Both the position numbers and the translations under genes were made by a program. The notes beneath the pieces were generated by a model, which made no database searches, was not told the DNA's origin, and saw only the letters and a list, made by a program, of their open reading frames with translations. Positions 17,139 through 28,227 of a DNA stretch of 64,000 nucleotides are shown here, in pieces. Source of the DNA: Triparma columacea (lineage: Eukaryota; Sar; Bolidophyceae; Parmales; Triparmaceae); contig BRYA01000066.1 of the NCBI GenBank assembly GCA_030267965.1, forward strand, positions 1 through 64,000, given 5' to 3'. Position 1 is the first letter of the stretch. Every line of letters begins with the position of its first letter.

Positions 17139-19973
17139 TCACAGCTTGCTCCTCGCTTTAGCCTTCTCGTTCGCCCACTCGTAGACCCCCTTCTTATCCG
17201 CCACCAAATCCACCAGCAGCTGGCTCGGCTTCCACCAATCGTTCTGGTACTTCTCGTGGTACTTAGTCGTCATCTCAAGGACGTGCTCGAGGCCAACCTG
17301 CTGGTCCGCCCACCACATCGGCCCGCCCCTCCAGACGGGCCAGCCGTAACCGTATATGTAGATGATATCGATGTGCTCTGGACGATCGCAGATTCCCTCC
17401 TCGAGGATCTTGAACCCCTCGTTGACAAGGGGGAAGAGGCTCCTCTCAACGAGGTCCTTCTCGTTCCAATCCTTGCAGTCGCCCCTCTCGCTCTCGAGCC
17501 ACGCCTCGACCTCCTCGCTTGCAAGCCCGATCCTGCCCTTCCCGACGTTGGGGTCGTAATCGTACCACCCCTTGCCGGCCTTCTGTCCGATCCTCCCGAA
17601 CTTTGTCACCAGAGTATCGGGGAGGTCCGTGTACCTCATGTCCCCGGCCCCGCCCTCGACCCACCCCTTCTCCTTCCTGATCAAGTACCCGATGTCATTG
17701 CCTGCGATGTCGCCCATCGTGAAAGGCCCGATGGCCATTCCCAGATCGACAATCGCGCCGTCGACGTCCTGCACACTGGCGCCCTCCTCGAGAAGGAAGC
17801 AGGCCTCCCCGGTGTAAGGCGCGACCATCCTGTTCCCGACGAATCCGTCGCAGTTCCCGACCAGGACTCCCACCTTGGAAATCTTCTTGGTATGCGCAGT
17901 GACGGCGCTGATGGTCTCGGGGGATGTGTGCTTGCACTGGATGTTTTCAACGAGTTTCATGACGTTGGCAGGGCTGAAGAAGTGCATCCCCATGGTCCTT
18001 CCAGGGTTATCAACGACTCCCCCGATCTCGTCGATGTCGAGGGTGGACGTGTTGGTGCAGAGGATGCAGTCCTTGGCAACGATTCCGTCGAGGTCCTGTG
18101 GCGAGAGAAACGAGCCGCGGAGAGGAAGGATTGTGTCAGTTTGGAGGCGCAGTTGGAAAGTGAGTCCTTCGACTCGAGAGCGTCTACTCGGGGGCGCCTA
18201 TTCTCACCTTGAAGATCTTCTTCTTGAGGTCGAGGTTCTCAAAGACAGCCTCGACAACCATATCGACGCCCGCCAGCGAGTCAAGAGTGGTGCTAGGAGT
18301 GAGCCTTGCGATGTTAGCCTCAGCCTTCGCTTGGCTAGCCCTACCGCGCTTCACGTCCTGCTCAATGTTTCTTCCGACGATCTTCCTGCCCCTCTCGAGC
18401 CCCTTCTCATTGACGTCTACGAGGGTGACATCATAGCCGGCCCTGAGGAAGCATGTAGCAATACCGCTTCCCATTGTCCCAGCCCCAATCACTCCGACCT
18501 TGGTCTTGCCGCTAATGTCGACCTTCGGACTGGCGGCGGCGGGAGGGGTTGCGTGGAGGGTTAGGATTGTTGTGCTAGAATTTGATGTTGTTGCTAAGTT
18601 TCTTGATTTTTCCAAAGTTGATGTTTTTTGGCAAAACCATTATCCAAACAATGACAATGACAATGGACCGAGAAACATTATCCGATTTGGATATCCGATC
18701 GGATAATGGATAATGGATATCCAGATAACCAGTTATCCGGATATTGCCAAAAGCAATATCCATTATCTGGATATCCGAAATTTTGGATATCCGATCGTAT
18801 ATCCGACCATTATCCAAAATGGATTTTTCCCATTCTCACCTGCCCTTGGGAGGCGCCGTCGCGATTCTCTCCGCGAAGAAGGCGTGCCTCCTCGCCTGGC
18901 CCTGCTCCGAGTTGGACAACAAGTTCATAAAGACGTCCATCTCGGTCTTCATGCATTCCTCGAAGCTCTTTGTGGGGTCGAACGAAGCCTACGCGGGTGA
19001 AGAGGTTAGCTCAATAACAATAATGAGTTTAAAAAGTGAATTGTGGTATCCAATTGATATCACACTCACCTTGATAGCCTCCACGCAACCGTGCGCGGCC
19101 TCCCCGCCCATGGCAGGCGCGGGGAGCCTCTCCAACGCGGCATCGCAAATAGCGGCCATCTCCTCGACGTCGCCCTCGACCGTCTTCTTCGCCAAGTTCC
19201 TCCCAGCAAGCTCTTCTGGTGAGGCGCTTGTCTTTCCCTCAGCAAACTTGACGGCAAAGTCGTCGAGCTCCTCCCCCTTGGGACACACGTCGTCGAGAAT
19301 ATTCGCACCCAGGGCCTCCTGCGCCTTGATCATCCTCCCGCTGGTGATGGCTCCAATGGAGAACTTGATGTCCTGGGTCACCCTGGGAAGGCGCTGGGTG
19401 CCCCCTGCGCCGGGGATGATCCCGAGGTGAACTTCAGGCAAACCAACCTTCGCGCTTTCTGTCGATACCCTGTACTTGCAGGCTAAAGCCAGCTCCAAGC
19501 CCCCACCCAACGCCACACCCTTGATGGCAGCAACGGTGGGCTTCTCAACGCCCTCAAGAACATCAATGAGCTCGTGCAGACTAGGAGATTGGAACTCTCC
19601 AGTTGCGTTGAACTCAGTAATATCAGCTCCGGCCGAGAAAGCAGAGGAGTGGTCGCTGCCTGTAATGACAATAGCCTTGATGTCCGGGTTTTTGTTGGCA
19701 CTTTGGATCTCATTGAGGAGGTTCTTACGCGTTTCAAAACCCAAAGAGTTAACCTAAAGGAATACTAATTGTTAGTTCGTGGGGGGGGAATTTAGGTGCC
19801 TCAGCTACACTCGGATCAAAAACATGACAAGCGGGGCAATCGACACCGGTTGATACTTTGTTGGTTTTCCCACTTTACTAGTCCCTTTGTTGACGTACCT
19901 TGTTCTTAGGGATACCCTGAGCGATACGAAGGGTCGCTACTGACGACATGAGTCTTCTTGAGGCTCTCAACAT
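17139..19973 (-). CDS. Enoyl-CoA hydratase / 3-hydroxyacyl-CoA dehydrogenase (multifunctional enzyme) with C-terminal SKL
   Basis: Exons on the minus strand: 19973-19899, 19753-19070, 18988-18840, 18529-18208, 18095-17139; 728 residues. Residues about 10-260 are a crotonase domain (KGVALGGGLELALAC and GLPEVHLGIIPGAGGTQRLPR hold the two catalytic Glu). The NAD-binding motif VGVIGAGTMGSG lies at about 314-325, and the dehydrogenase catalytic His is in MGMHFFSPANVMKLVE. It catalyses hydration and then NAD+-dependent oxidation in beta-oxidation. The C terminus ARSKL is a canonical PTS1, while the N terminus MLRASRRLMSSV resembles a mitochondrial presequence. A second ATG at residue 9 (19949) would give a form without it. 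Intron 3 contains a palindromic GGATATCC cluster. Confidence 0.93.
18637..18826. repeat. GGATATCC/GGATAAT palindrome cluster with nested hairpin
   Basis: Within intron 3 of the multifunctional enzyme gene. ggatatccagataa (18715-18728) pairs with ttatctggatatcc (18763-18776); inside it ggatattgc (18739-18747) pairs with gcaatatcc (18753-18761). Further CATTATCC and GGATATCCGATCG copies lie on both sides. Confidence 0.85.
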
Positions 19974-20106
19974 TGATTGCGTTGTGTGATTGTGATAGAT
20001 GGCTGAAGTGGGGAGTCGGTGAGAGAGGAATTTTTCAACTGATATTATATCAAAAAATCACTCTCTTACCTTAAAATCAGCAATTAAGCGTTTTTTTTTA
20101 GTACAA

Positions 20107-20192
20107 TGCCTTTATGCCCGAGTGGTCTAAGGGGGCTGACTTAAGATCAGCTGTGCATTCAGCACGCGTGGGTTCAAACCCCACTGAAGGCA
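20107..20192 (+). tRNA. tRNA-Leu (UAA)
   Basis: 86-nt class II tRNA without an intron. The acceptor TGCCTTT pairs with GAAGGCA, the anticodon arm is GCTGA-CTTAAGA-TCAGC (anticodon TAA), there is a long variable arm, and the T arm is GTGGG-TTCAAAC-CCCAC. Internal A box (TGGTCTAAGG) and B box (GGTTCAAACCC) are present. Confidence 0.96.
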
Positions 20193-20198
20193 AAGTTA

Positions 20199-20206
20199 TT
20201 TTTTTT
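20199..20206 (+). terminator. Pol III oligo-T terminator of tRNA-Leu
   Basis: A run of eight T starts 7 nt after the tRNA 3' end, as expected for RNA polymerase III. Confidence 0.8.
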
Positions 20207-20472
20207 GGCACGCGGGAGTAACATCCGCGTGAGAGGAGCATTCTGGCAAAGTTTGAGAGTGATTGGAGCAGTGAGATGGTCAAAGATCAGCCCTTATTTT
20301 TTTCAAATCACTGTCTCGGAGGCACCGCGAGACTTGATTATTTTGCCCCCCGCGTGTCTCTAATCCCCATTATTTTTTTGCTCGCGGTGTCTAAAATTCC
20401 CAAGGCAAATTTTTCCTCCCCACTCCCCACTCCCCACTCCCCACCAGACCAAGCAAATAATCCACCCTCTCC

Positions 20473-21737
20473 ATGCTGGCACTCTTCCTCGTTGCCTTCG
20501 TTCTATCCTCGGTCGTTGTCGCTTCAGACCTTCCTTACGGTCTTGTAGGCCGTTCCCTTGATTCTAGCTCCAGCTTGAGGTTTGGTTGGCCTGGCTCTGG
20601 TTTGACATTTCTTGTCGCCCGGCAAGAAGACATTGTGGATGTCACTATCTCCTTGTCACTTCCCCCAATAAAGTGGTATGACCTCGAGGGTCAGGTGTCA
20701 GACGGTGCTCGGATGGCAGTGTTCATCGATGGACAGCTTCAGGACAGTTATCTGATTGTACCTTCTGAGACGCCAACTGATGTGAAGATCTCTGTGCCCT
20801 CTGCTGGTGGAAGGTGAGATTAAGGCGGGGTTGGTAGTTGAGAAGAGGTAATTGATAGTTAAAAAACGCCCTCGCGCTCATCCCTTCGCTCCTCCTCCTC
20901 CTCCTTCTCCTCCTCCTCCTCCTCCTCCTCCTCCTCAACAGGGTTGATGTCCTTCGCGTCTCTGAGGACATTTACTCCACCGATGACATGAACTCTGTTA
21001 TCCTCACCTCCTTCAAGTCTACCGCTCCAACCTCCCCGCCCCCTCCCCGCCCCCTCAACATTCACTTTGTGGGGGACAGCGATACTGCAGGCTTTGGCAT
21101 CCACAGCCACCCATACGACCCTGCCTGCCTCAACCCCTACAACCTCTGGAGTAAGGTAGGCGACGCATCGTTGAGCTGGGCTAGTCAGCTCGCTGATCTG
21201 CTCGATGCTGACCGAACTATCACTGCCGTTAGTGGTGTAGGGATCGAGAGTGCTTACGGTTGCAAGCCTTTTGCTGAATACGCTGACAATGCCCTCCCCT
21301 TCCTCTACGATGATTCTTCCAAATGGGACTATGCATCTACCCCCTCTCCCGATCTTGTGCTGGTTCTGCTCGGTCCTAACGACTGCGGCAAGAGTAATGG
21401 TAACGAGTGTCCCACCGAATTTGTTGAGAAATACAGCGACCTCTTGCTCTCGTATGACAATCATTACGGCGGGCAATCCCAGATCATCAGCGTTATTGGC
21501 GGCTCTTCCTCTGGACAAAATCCAGCCCTCATTGAAGCCATCGCTGCTGCCACGACGAAGGCGAACGCGGACCTAGCCAAACCCTCTCCCGTCATCACCC
21601 TCACCCCCTCCATCTGGAACGAAATCAACGATCATTCGAACGGATTTAATGGGTGCTTCGGACACTACAACGAGAAGGGCCACGCCCTTGTTGCAAGCGA
21701 TATTAGGGATCAGCTCGTCAAAGGTGGATGGGTGTAG
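20473..21737 (+). CDS. Secreted SGNH-fold carbohydrate esterase (CE2-like)
   Basis: Exons 20473-20813 and 20942-21737; 378 residues. The signal peptide is MLALFLVAFVLSSVVVAS. Residues about 20-150 form a beta-rich N-terminal domain starting GLVGRSLDSSSSLRFGWPGS; the spliced junction is SAGGR|VDVLRVSEDI. The SGNH domain shows block I IHFVGDSDTAGFG (nucleophile Ser), block II near SGVGI, block III LVLLGPNDCG and the catalytic His in GCFGHYNEKGH. This order fits CE2 family acetyl esterases, which deacetylate xylan or mannan. The usual Asp before the C-terminal His is replaced by Asn-Glu, so it may work as a dyad, as reported for some CE2 enzymes. The intron carries a CTC triplet run. Confidence 0.82.
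20890..20938 (+). repeat. CTC trinucleotide repeat in intron
   Basis: A (CTC)n run with one CTT interruption serves as the pyrimidine tract just before the AACAG acceptor of the esterase intron. Confidence 0.85.
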
Positions 21738-21803
21738 GATCAAAATAAGACTCATTTTTCATCTCAAATACAACCATAAACAAAACTTTACTTCCTCCCC
21801 TCC

Positions 21804-23693
21804 TTATACCATCCCCTCGTACTTTTTCTCATCCCTCCCTGCGAACATTCCAATGGCCAGCGCCTGGACAGCCCTGAATTTCTTCCTCGCCGCCTTCCTA
21901 GCCTTGTCTTCCATCTCCAGCAGATACTTGGCCGCCTCCTCGTGCCTGTGCGCTTTCGCGGCCTCGCTGGGTAGCGTCCCCAGCCAGGCCGTCGGCTGCA
22001 GGTGCTCTGTGGTCGTCTCCTCCTCGTGGAGGTCGTGCACGAACCTGATGGTGACCTTCTTGTACTTTTTCTTCTTCTTTTTCTGGGACTGTTCCTTCCC
22101 CCCTGCTGGCACGATAGCCCCCACAGGGATGTCTCCTGCTGGCACCTCTCCAGCCGGAACGATGGTTCCCTCTCCCACGACCTCCTCCCCCTCCTTCCCG
22201 TCTGTGATTTGAAGGGGTGCGAGGTCTGGCGTTTCTCCGTCGACGGTGATTGCTGGTGGAGGCACCTTCCCCTCTTTCGTTCCCTCCTCCCCTCCATCCG
22301 TAATCTGCAGCGGGGGCGGAGGCGCATTCTCCCCCCCTTTCGCCTCCTCCTTCGTCTCCTCTTCCTCCTCTTCTTCGCTGCTATCCTCCACCGCCTCTGG
22401 TTCTACGTAATCCTCAGGCAGTATCTTGTGCATTAGTTTCTTCTCCACCCCCTCCTCCTTCGCCCCATCGTAATACTCCAGGTCGTACGTGTGGTTGCTG
22501 TTGACCTTGACGACGGTGGCCTTGTAGAACTTCTCCCCCCCATTGTATTTTGCGTCCACCGTGTCCCCTACCCTGATGGTGTGGATGTCCTCCCCGTCCC
22601 CGACCTTGACAATCTTCACTCTCTCCATGTGCGGGAGTAGCAGGCAGATATCGTCAGCTCTTATCCGCTTCGAGCTGAAGTGTTCGTTTTTACTGGGAGT
22701 GGAGAGCTGTGGGGGGGGTGGCGGAGGGTGAGGTGGGCGAGCGTGGAAATAGGCCAAAATCAAAGCAGTAGTGCGACAAGTCTGCACTAACAAAACCCTT
22801 GGTTCGTCCCTTCGCTCCCCCCCGCTCGCTCCTCCCGTCTCACCTTGAGAATGTTTGCTCCGTGCTCAATTAAGAGCTTGCAAATGTCCACATTCCCTTT
22901 GAAGCCTGCCTGCCATAGCGGGGTCCTTCCATCCCCCGTCGGGTCATTAATGTCGTACTTCGGTATGTTGACCAGCTCCTTCCCCTCGACGTCCTTTCTT
23001 TGCAGGAGCCACGTGAGCGTCTCCAGCTGGTTCCCGTTGACTGCCTGGAAGAGAGGAGACTGCCCGTAGGAGGTCTTCGTGGTATTGTCAATGTGACTGA
23101 ACTTCACCATCTCCTTGAGGCACCTCGTAGACCCGTAGGAGCAGGCGATGCACCAGGCAGTCTGCCCGTAAAAGGTGTCATGGATCCACTTGATGTTCTT
23201 CTTCTTGGCCTCCCCGAACAACAGATGTGTCCACTCATGGTCGTTTTCCTTCAAGCACTTCAGCAGCTTGGCCCGTCCGAACTCTCTGTTCTTCATAAAG
23301 TCTCCCAGTCCCATTCCCTCGAGATCTAGCTTGCCCTTAACTTCGTTCTTGAACGTGGGCTATTTGGAGTGGGGGGATGAAGTGAGCGTGAGTTAGGGTT
23401 GTCATCGTTGTTGTCATCGTTGCTCTTGTCGTTGCTCTTGTCGTTGTTCTTGTCGTTCTCCCCTAAACAACATCCTCCCCCCCCCCCTCCCCCAAAGTCT
23501 TCACTTCGCTTGTACCACCTCGCTCGCTCCTCCCAGTCCGCTCGCTCTTCCCGCCCCACTCGCTACTCCTACTCCCACTCACCTGCCTCCTCAACCTTCC
23601 CCTTTCCATTGCCTTCCTCTCTTCCTCAGCCTCCTCCTCGGGTGTCAGTGTTGGTGGCCTTCCTGTAAACGATTGACGTCTTGGTGACGACAT
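21804..23693 (-). CDS. Ankyrin-repeat protein with Tudor-like domain
   Basis: Exons on the minus strand: 23693-23583, 23359-22844, 22706-21804; 509 residues, all junctions phase 0. After an acidic N terminus (TLTPEEEAEEERKAMERG), ankyrin repeats run from about residue 55 to 210 (TAWCIACSYGSTRCLKEMVKF, SPLFQAVNGNQLETLTWLL, TPLWQAGFKGNVDICKLLIEHGAN). A Tudor-like module follows at about 245-290 (VGDTVDAKYNGGEKFYKATV, NHTYDLEYYDGAKEEGVEK). The remainder is Glu/Lys/Pro-rich with a repeated PLQITDG motif and ends in a Lys/Arg/Ala helix. Tudor folds of this type bind methylated Lys or Arg; the target is unknown. It shares a 191-bp divergent promoter with the ATAD3-like gene. Confidence 0.8.
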
Positions 23694-23884
23694 GATCGTT
23701 TCTAACTATCGTACCCAAGCTTTCCAAACTTTTAATTCCAGTTTTAGCGACACAGCCACTAAAAGCTAATCCAGGAGAACTGGAAATCTCACAGGACTTT
23801 TCCCCACTCCCCATATTTCAACTTTGTCGAGGCAACAGCAGGACCAGACGACGAGGAGGATAGTGCTTATTGATATCTGACGCA

Positions 23885-26005
23885 ATGGTCGATATTTTAT
23901 TTCCGTGTGTCTCATCATCTTCCCTTAAATTAGCCCTAACGCTCCTGTTTCTCCTGTCTTTCGCTTGGCCGGCCAAGGGGGAGGATGTCTCACAGTCCAC
24001 TGGAGGGATAAACAAGGGAATCAATCAAATTTACCTGGACGTCGAAGAGGCTGACACGAAGGTGCACCTGGAGGCGATCAGAAACATTCCCATTCACACC
24101 TACAAGCTCAGTTACGAGAGGGGGGGGCAGGGAAGGTAAGAATGGAGAGTGAAGGCAAAGTGAAGGCAGACAATAGTTATGACACTGGACAATGGTTGCG
24201 ACGCCGGACAATGATTACGGCGTCAAGCACTGGTTACAACGCTATAAAATAGTTACGACAATAGACTTGCTTGGCTATCCAGTGGCTCACTTCGCTTCAC
24301 ACTTACGCAACTGCTTCCGCCACTCGCTTCGCTCGTCGCCTGGCTCGTCGCCACACAGGACGAGGGTGGGCCCTGTGGGTCCCGAGGTCGCTGCGGTCAT
24401 TCCTGAGGCAGTAGAGATTATTCCTAAGCGGACGCTCCCTGCTAAGGAAAAGGGGGGGAAGCCCGTGGAAATCTTCAACGTGCCCGTGGTGCACGACCAG
24501 ACGCTCTTCATGTACGGGGTAGGGGCCACAAAGGAGATGGCCAAGGTCTTGGATGAAATCAGGGCGGAGATCAACGAGGAGCTCACCAAGAGCGCGGAGA
24601 TCGAGGCGGAGGTCCTCAGGCTAGAAGAGCTCACGGCGAAGAGCATGGACGGGGGGGCAGAGGTCAGAATGAGGGCTAGCCTCGCAGAGGCCAAGAAACT
24701 AAAGGCGAAGCTAGAGCTGGAGGTGGAGAGGGCGAAGGAGGAGACTGAGTATGCGGAGATGCTCAAGGAGCAAGAGCTAAAGCAGCTGGAGAGGAATGAG
24801 GAGCTCGTGCTCGACAGGCTCGCCAGGGAGGTAAGAAGAAAGGACAAGTTCGGTACCATGTAAGAGCGTCGCAAAACCATCATCATCGACAAACTCAAGT
24901 CTTCTGTCGTCATTTCGCTGTTCCCCCGCAGGACGAGGCGGCGAGGGCCCGGGCGGAGATGCAGATGAGGAAGAAGTTGGAGACTACGATGAAGGTCGAA
25001 GAGGCAAGGGCGGAGAGCGAGGAGCTGCAGAGTGCCGCGCAGCACGAGAGGGAGCTAGAGATTCAGGTGAGACTGCACAAAATTTTGAATCGGCGCAGCG
25101 TAACAACCATACATCTAACTACGCTCGTTGCAGAGGATGAAGGAGAACATGAAGGCGGAGACTGCTAGGGCTGAGGCACTGGCCAGGGCTGAGGCCGAGA
25201 GGATGAACGAGGACGTCAAGCTGAGGATGATGAAGGCTGAGGCGGAGCAGAGGAGAATTAGAAACGTGGCGGCGGTCAAGGAGACCTTCGAGTGGATTGG
25301 TAAGGGTTTCAACCAGGTGAGAATGAGGGAAATCAAAGCGCGGCATATCAAGCATTGTTCTGATCCCTTCGGTCCCCCCCAGTTCTTGCAAAACCCGAAG
25401 GACGTGTTGACTGTGGTCGCATACTTTAGCTTGGCGGCGGTGGGGCTATATTTTAGCAGGGAGATGGCTCTTTTTGCGAGGGCCGTCATTGAGAGCATGA
25501 TCGGGAAGCCGAAACTTATCAGGGAGACGACAAAAAAGGGCTACTTTACGGGCTTGCTTTTGTGGTTTTGGGAACGGCTAACGCAGAAGAAGATGTCAGG
25601 GGATGAGACACACCAGTGGTGCGTCGATAAGTTCTCTGACGTGGTGTTGGTCGGAGAATTGAAGGAGAGAGTCCTCGGCCTCGCCCTCAGCGCTAGGAAG
25701 GCGAAGGATTACGACGCCCCTCATAGGCATGTTCTGCTGTACGGACCTCCAGGAACCGGCAAGACGATGGTAGCCAAGAAAATGGCCGAGTGCGTTGGGA
25801 TGGACTACGCCCTCATGAGCGGTGGAGATGTTGGCCCCCTTGGGGCAGACGGTGTAACCCAGATTCATAACTTGTTCAGGTGGGCAAAAATGAGCAAAAA
25901 GGGGGTCCTGCTGTTTATCGACGAGGCCGAGGCCTTCCTCGCGAGCAGGGGAAAGAAGAACATGAGCGAGGTGAGAATGTGCGAGATGTAGCAACAGCAC
26001 CCGAT

Positions 26006-26041
<36 letters not shown>

Positions 26042-26880
26042 TTAACGCAAACTTTTTCGTGACTCCCTTCGCACGTCACCCGCAGAGTGCTCATAACCCC
26101 CTAAATGCGCTACTTTACAACACCGGCGGAGAGAGGAAGGACTTCATGCTCGTGTTGGCTACCAATAGGGCCGAGGATCTGGACGCTGCCGTCTTGGACA
26201 GATGTGATGAGAGTCTCTACTTCGGACTTCCTGACGAGCATTGCAGGAGTCTGCTGATTAAACAGTACTTCAACGAGTACGTAGCGAAGGCAGCCGATTC
26301 GTTCAATGCCAAGGAGAGTGGGAGGTGGAGGAAGATGATGAAAAAGATGAAGCTTGCATCTGACATGGGCGGGGAGGTTAGCGTATCGAAGGAAGCGCGA
26401 GAATTCGGCTGGTTAAAGTCGGCGGTTGGTATGTGCTCTGGATTTAGTGGAAGGGAACTGGCAAAGGTAATGATTGCCGTGCAGGGAGTCATGTACGGGG
26501 AGGTCGGGACGATCAACTCGAAGGTTGTCGAGAAGATCATAAGTAGGAAGGTGCTCGAGCACGCTGAAAAGGCCAAGATGGTCAGAGGGGACGCTGTTAG
26601 GCAGGAGCGAACGAAAAGCTTCAAGGCGCCCCCAAACCCCGCTGGTCATCGCAACGCCCTTAAACACAGCGTATCCACGCCCTTGTATACAGAGGGTGGA
26701 ATGGGTGGGGGCGGGGGCACGCCACCTAGAAGCGCCACTGTGGCGAACATCAGATCAGCGCTTTACAGCCCCGCGGTAGGGGACGGTGGGGGGGCCGAAG
26801 GAAAGAACATGGAACCAATGAACGAAAAACACTTCCCAGGGGCCAAGCCGCCATCCACGCCAAGGAGAGTTGGACGGTAG
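23885..26880 (+). CDS. ATAD3-like AAA ATPase with N-terminal signal peptide
   Basis: Exons 23885-24135, 24359-24830, 24932-25066, 25134-25316, 25383-25970, 26086-26880; 807 residues. Residues about 110-340 form a long coiled coil (AEIEAEVLRLEEL, AEAKKLKAKLELEVERAKEE). A membrane helix follows at about 355-375 (VLTVVAYFSLAAVGLYFS) with the ATAD3-type IGKPKLIRETTKKG. The AAA domain has Walker A GPPGTGKT (468-475), Walker B LLFIDEAEAF (D527/E528), LVLATNRAEDLDAAVLDRCDE and FGLPDEHCR. ATAD3 proteins span the mitochondrial inner membrane and organise nucleoids and contact sites. Unusually, the first exon (LKLALTLLFLLSFAWPAKGED) looks like a secretory signal peptide, so the location may be ER or plastid rather than mitochondrion. 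The C-terminal 90 residues are disordered and Gly/Pro-rich. Confidence 0.85.
26007..26040 (+). repeat. CAA trinucleotide repeat in intron
   Basis: A (CAA)n run within intron 5 of the ATAD3-like gene, followed directly by the branch-site-like ATTAACGCAAAC at 26041. Confidence 0.85.
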
Positions 26881-27037
26881 GGTTAGGGTGCGTAGCCGAG
26901 GAATAGAATGCTGTGGCGTGCTAAAAGTGTCGTAGCCGTTTAAGATTTGCTTTGAAAACAGGAGAGAGTTAGTTACTCCTTTCCATTCCTCCACACTTCC
27001 CATATTTCCATCTTATCCCCTGAGGTTACGAAAGGCC

Positions 27038-28108
27038 TCAGTCACTGTCGTCACCTCCCTCGGCGGCCGCAGCTCCACCCTCGCCGTCACTGTCGCTGTC
27101 AAAGCTGGCGTGAGTGGCGATCATGGTGGAGTCCTCTGTTACCTCCTCGTAGTCCTCGGCCGGGGCCTTGGAGGAGCCCCCGATCTCGAGGGACGACTCT
27201 TTGAGGACGATGCGCCCGTTTATCAGCTCGACCTCAACCCTAGGGGGGCTACTAAGCATGGCCAATGCCTCGGTTTTCTTTGCCTCATATTCCGCGGTTT
27301 CCCTCTTGTACCTTTCCTTGTCAGCAGCGGCCTGCTCTTCGTAGGGCTGCTTGGCCTCGGCATCCATCTCCTTCCAAGCGGCCGAGAACTTCTTGGCAAG
27401 GTCCCCGAAAGAGAGGTTAGGATCTGCCTCCTTGAACTTGGGGCGCGCATCCATGCTGAAGAACATGTAGGACCCTTTGGCAGCCTTTGGGGCGTTGGGG
27501 TCCTTGACCTTCTTCTTGGGCGACTTCTTTCCCTTCTTCTTCGTGGCGCCTCCATTCAATAATTCGCTAAGAGTGAGGTGATCCTCATCATCAAACTCAA
27601 ACTCATAATCGTCTTCGAGTACGTCATCCCCTCCTTCTCCCCCTCTCTTCCTCTTCTTTGGAGCCTCGGCCATTAGGTAGGTAGGCTTGACTTGTTGAAG
27701 CGAGTCCAGGAGAATGAGCTTCCCGACTGCTTCCGTCAACTGGTGCTTCTCGCCCGTCTCGGGGTCGAAACGTTCAATTTCAACCTTGTTCCCCCCCGCA
27801 GACCCCTTCACAGTCCAGGTCGGTGCATCGTCTGCCAAAGTGTCGAACTGGTATTTCATCAAAACAAAGGGGAATTTCCTTAGATACTTGTCCCGTCCGT
27901 TTTTGTTGATTTGTGACACTAACTTATATTTCGGGCAATCCTCGAGCTCATCTTCGCTAATTTCTCCAAGGATCTCCTCGCTCTCGACGACTTGGGTTCT
28001 TCGAACATAAAGGGTAGGGTTAGAATTGGGATTTGACAGATCGTGGTGACAAGTCGATTTCTTGAGCAGGATTTTACACCAGATAGTTTGCGTCTGTCGT
28101 AGATTCAT
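27038..28108 (-). CDS. HMG-box protein with uncharacterised N-terminal domain
   Basis: Single exon, 356 residues, ATG at 28108. Residues about 50-150 form a folded-looking domain (ILGEISEDELEDCPKYKLVS, RKFPFVLMKYQFDTLADDAP, VEIERFDPETGEKHQLTEAV) that I cannot assign. Then come a nuclear-localisation-like KKRKRGG, an acidic stretch and a Lys-rich segment. A canonical HMG box follows at about 215-285: KDPNAPKAAKGSYMFFSMDA and FGDLAKKFSAAWKEMDAEAK. The C terminus is acidic (SDSDGEGG...GGDDSD). HMG boxes of this type bend DNA without sequence specificity, as in HMGB/NHP6/SSRP1. It is a nuclear chromatin protein by inference; it lacks the FACT PH domains, so it is not SSRP1. Confidence 0.82.
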   Translation of the reverse strand: MNLRQTQTIWCKILLKKSTCHHDLSNPNSNPTLYVRRTQVVESEEILGEISEDELEDCPKYKLVSQINKNGRDKYLRKFPFVLMKYQFDTLADDAPTWTVKGSAGGNKVEIERFDPETGEKHQLTEAVGKLILLDSLQQVKPTYLMAEAPKKRKRGGEGGDDVLEDDYEFEFDDEDHLTLSELLNGGATKKKGKKSPKKKVKDPNAPKAAKGSYMFFSMDARPKFKEADPNLSFGDLAKKFSAAWKEMDAEAKQPYEEQAAADKERYKRETAEYEAKKTEALAMLSSPPRVEVELINGRIVLKESSLEIGGSSKAPAEDYEEVTEDSTMIATHASFDSDSDGEGGAAAAEGGDDSD

Positions 28109-28227
28109 CTATCTCACTCGATCAAAAACTATCTTTCTTGATTTACTTACTGGTTTTGTGTCATCTGTTGCCAAGACATAATGATAAAATGATCAAGATT
28201 AAGTGTGAGCAGTGGAATTTTGGGGTT

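Noticed and set aside
17055..18212. 385-codon plus-strand ORF
   Set aside because: Antisense of the hydroxyacyl-CoA dehydrogenase exons; no family features.
20098..20283. Minus-strand 61-codon ORF
   Set aside because: It overlaps the tRNA-Leu gene and has no coding features.
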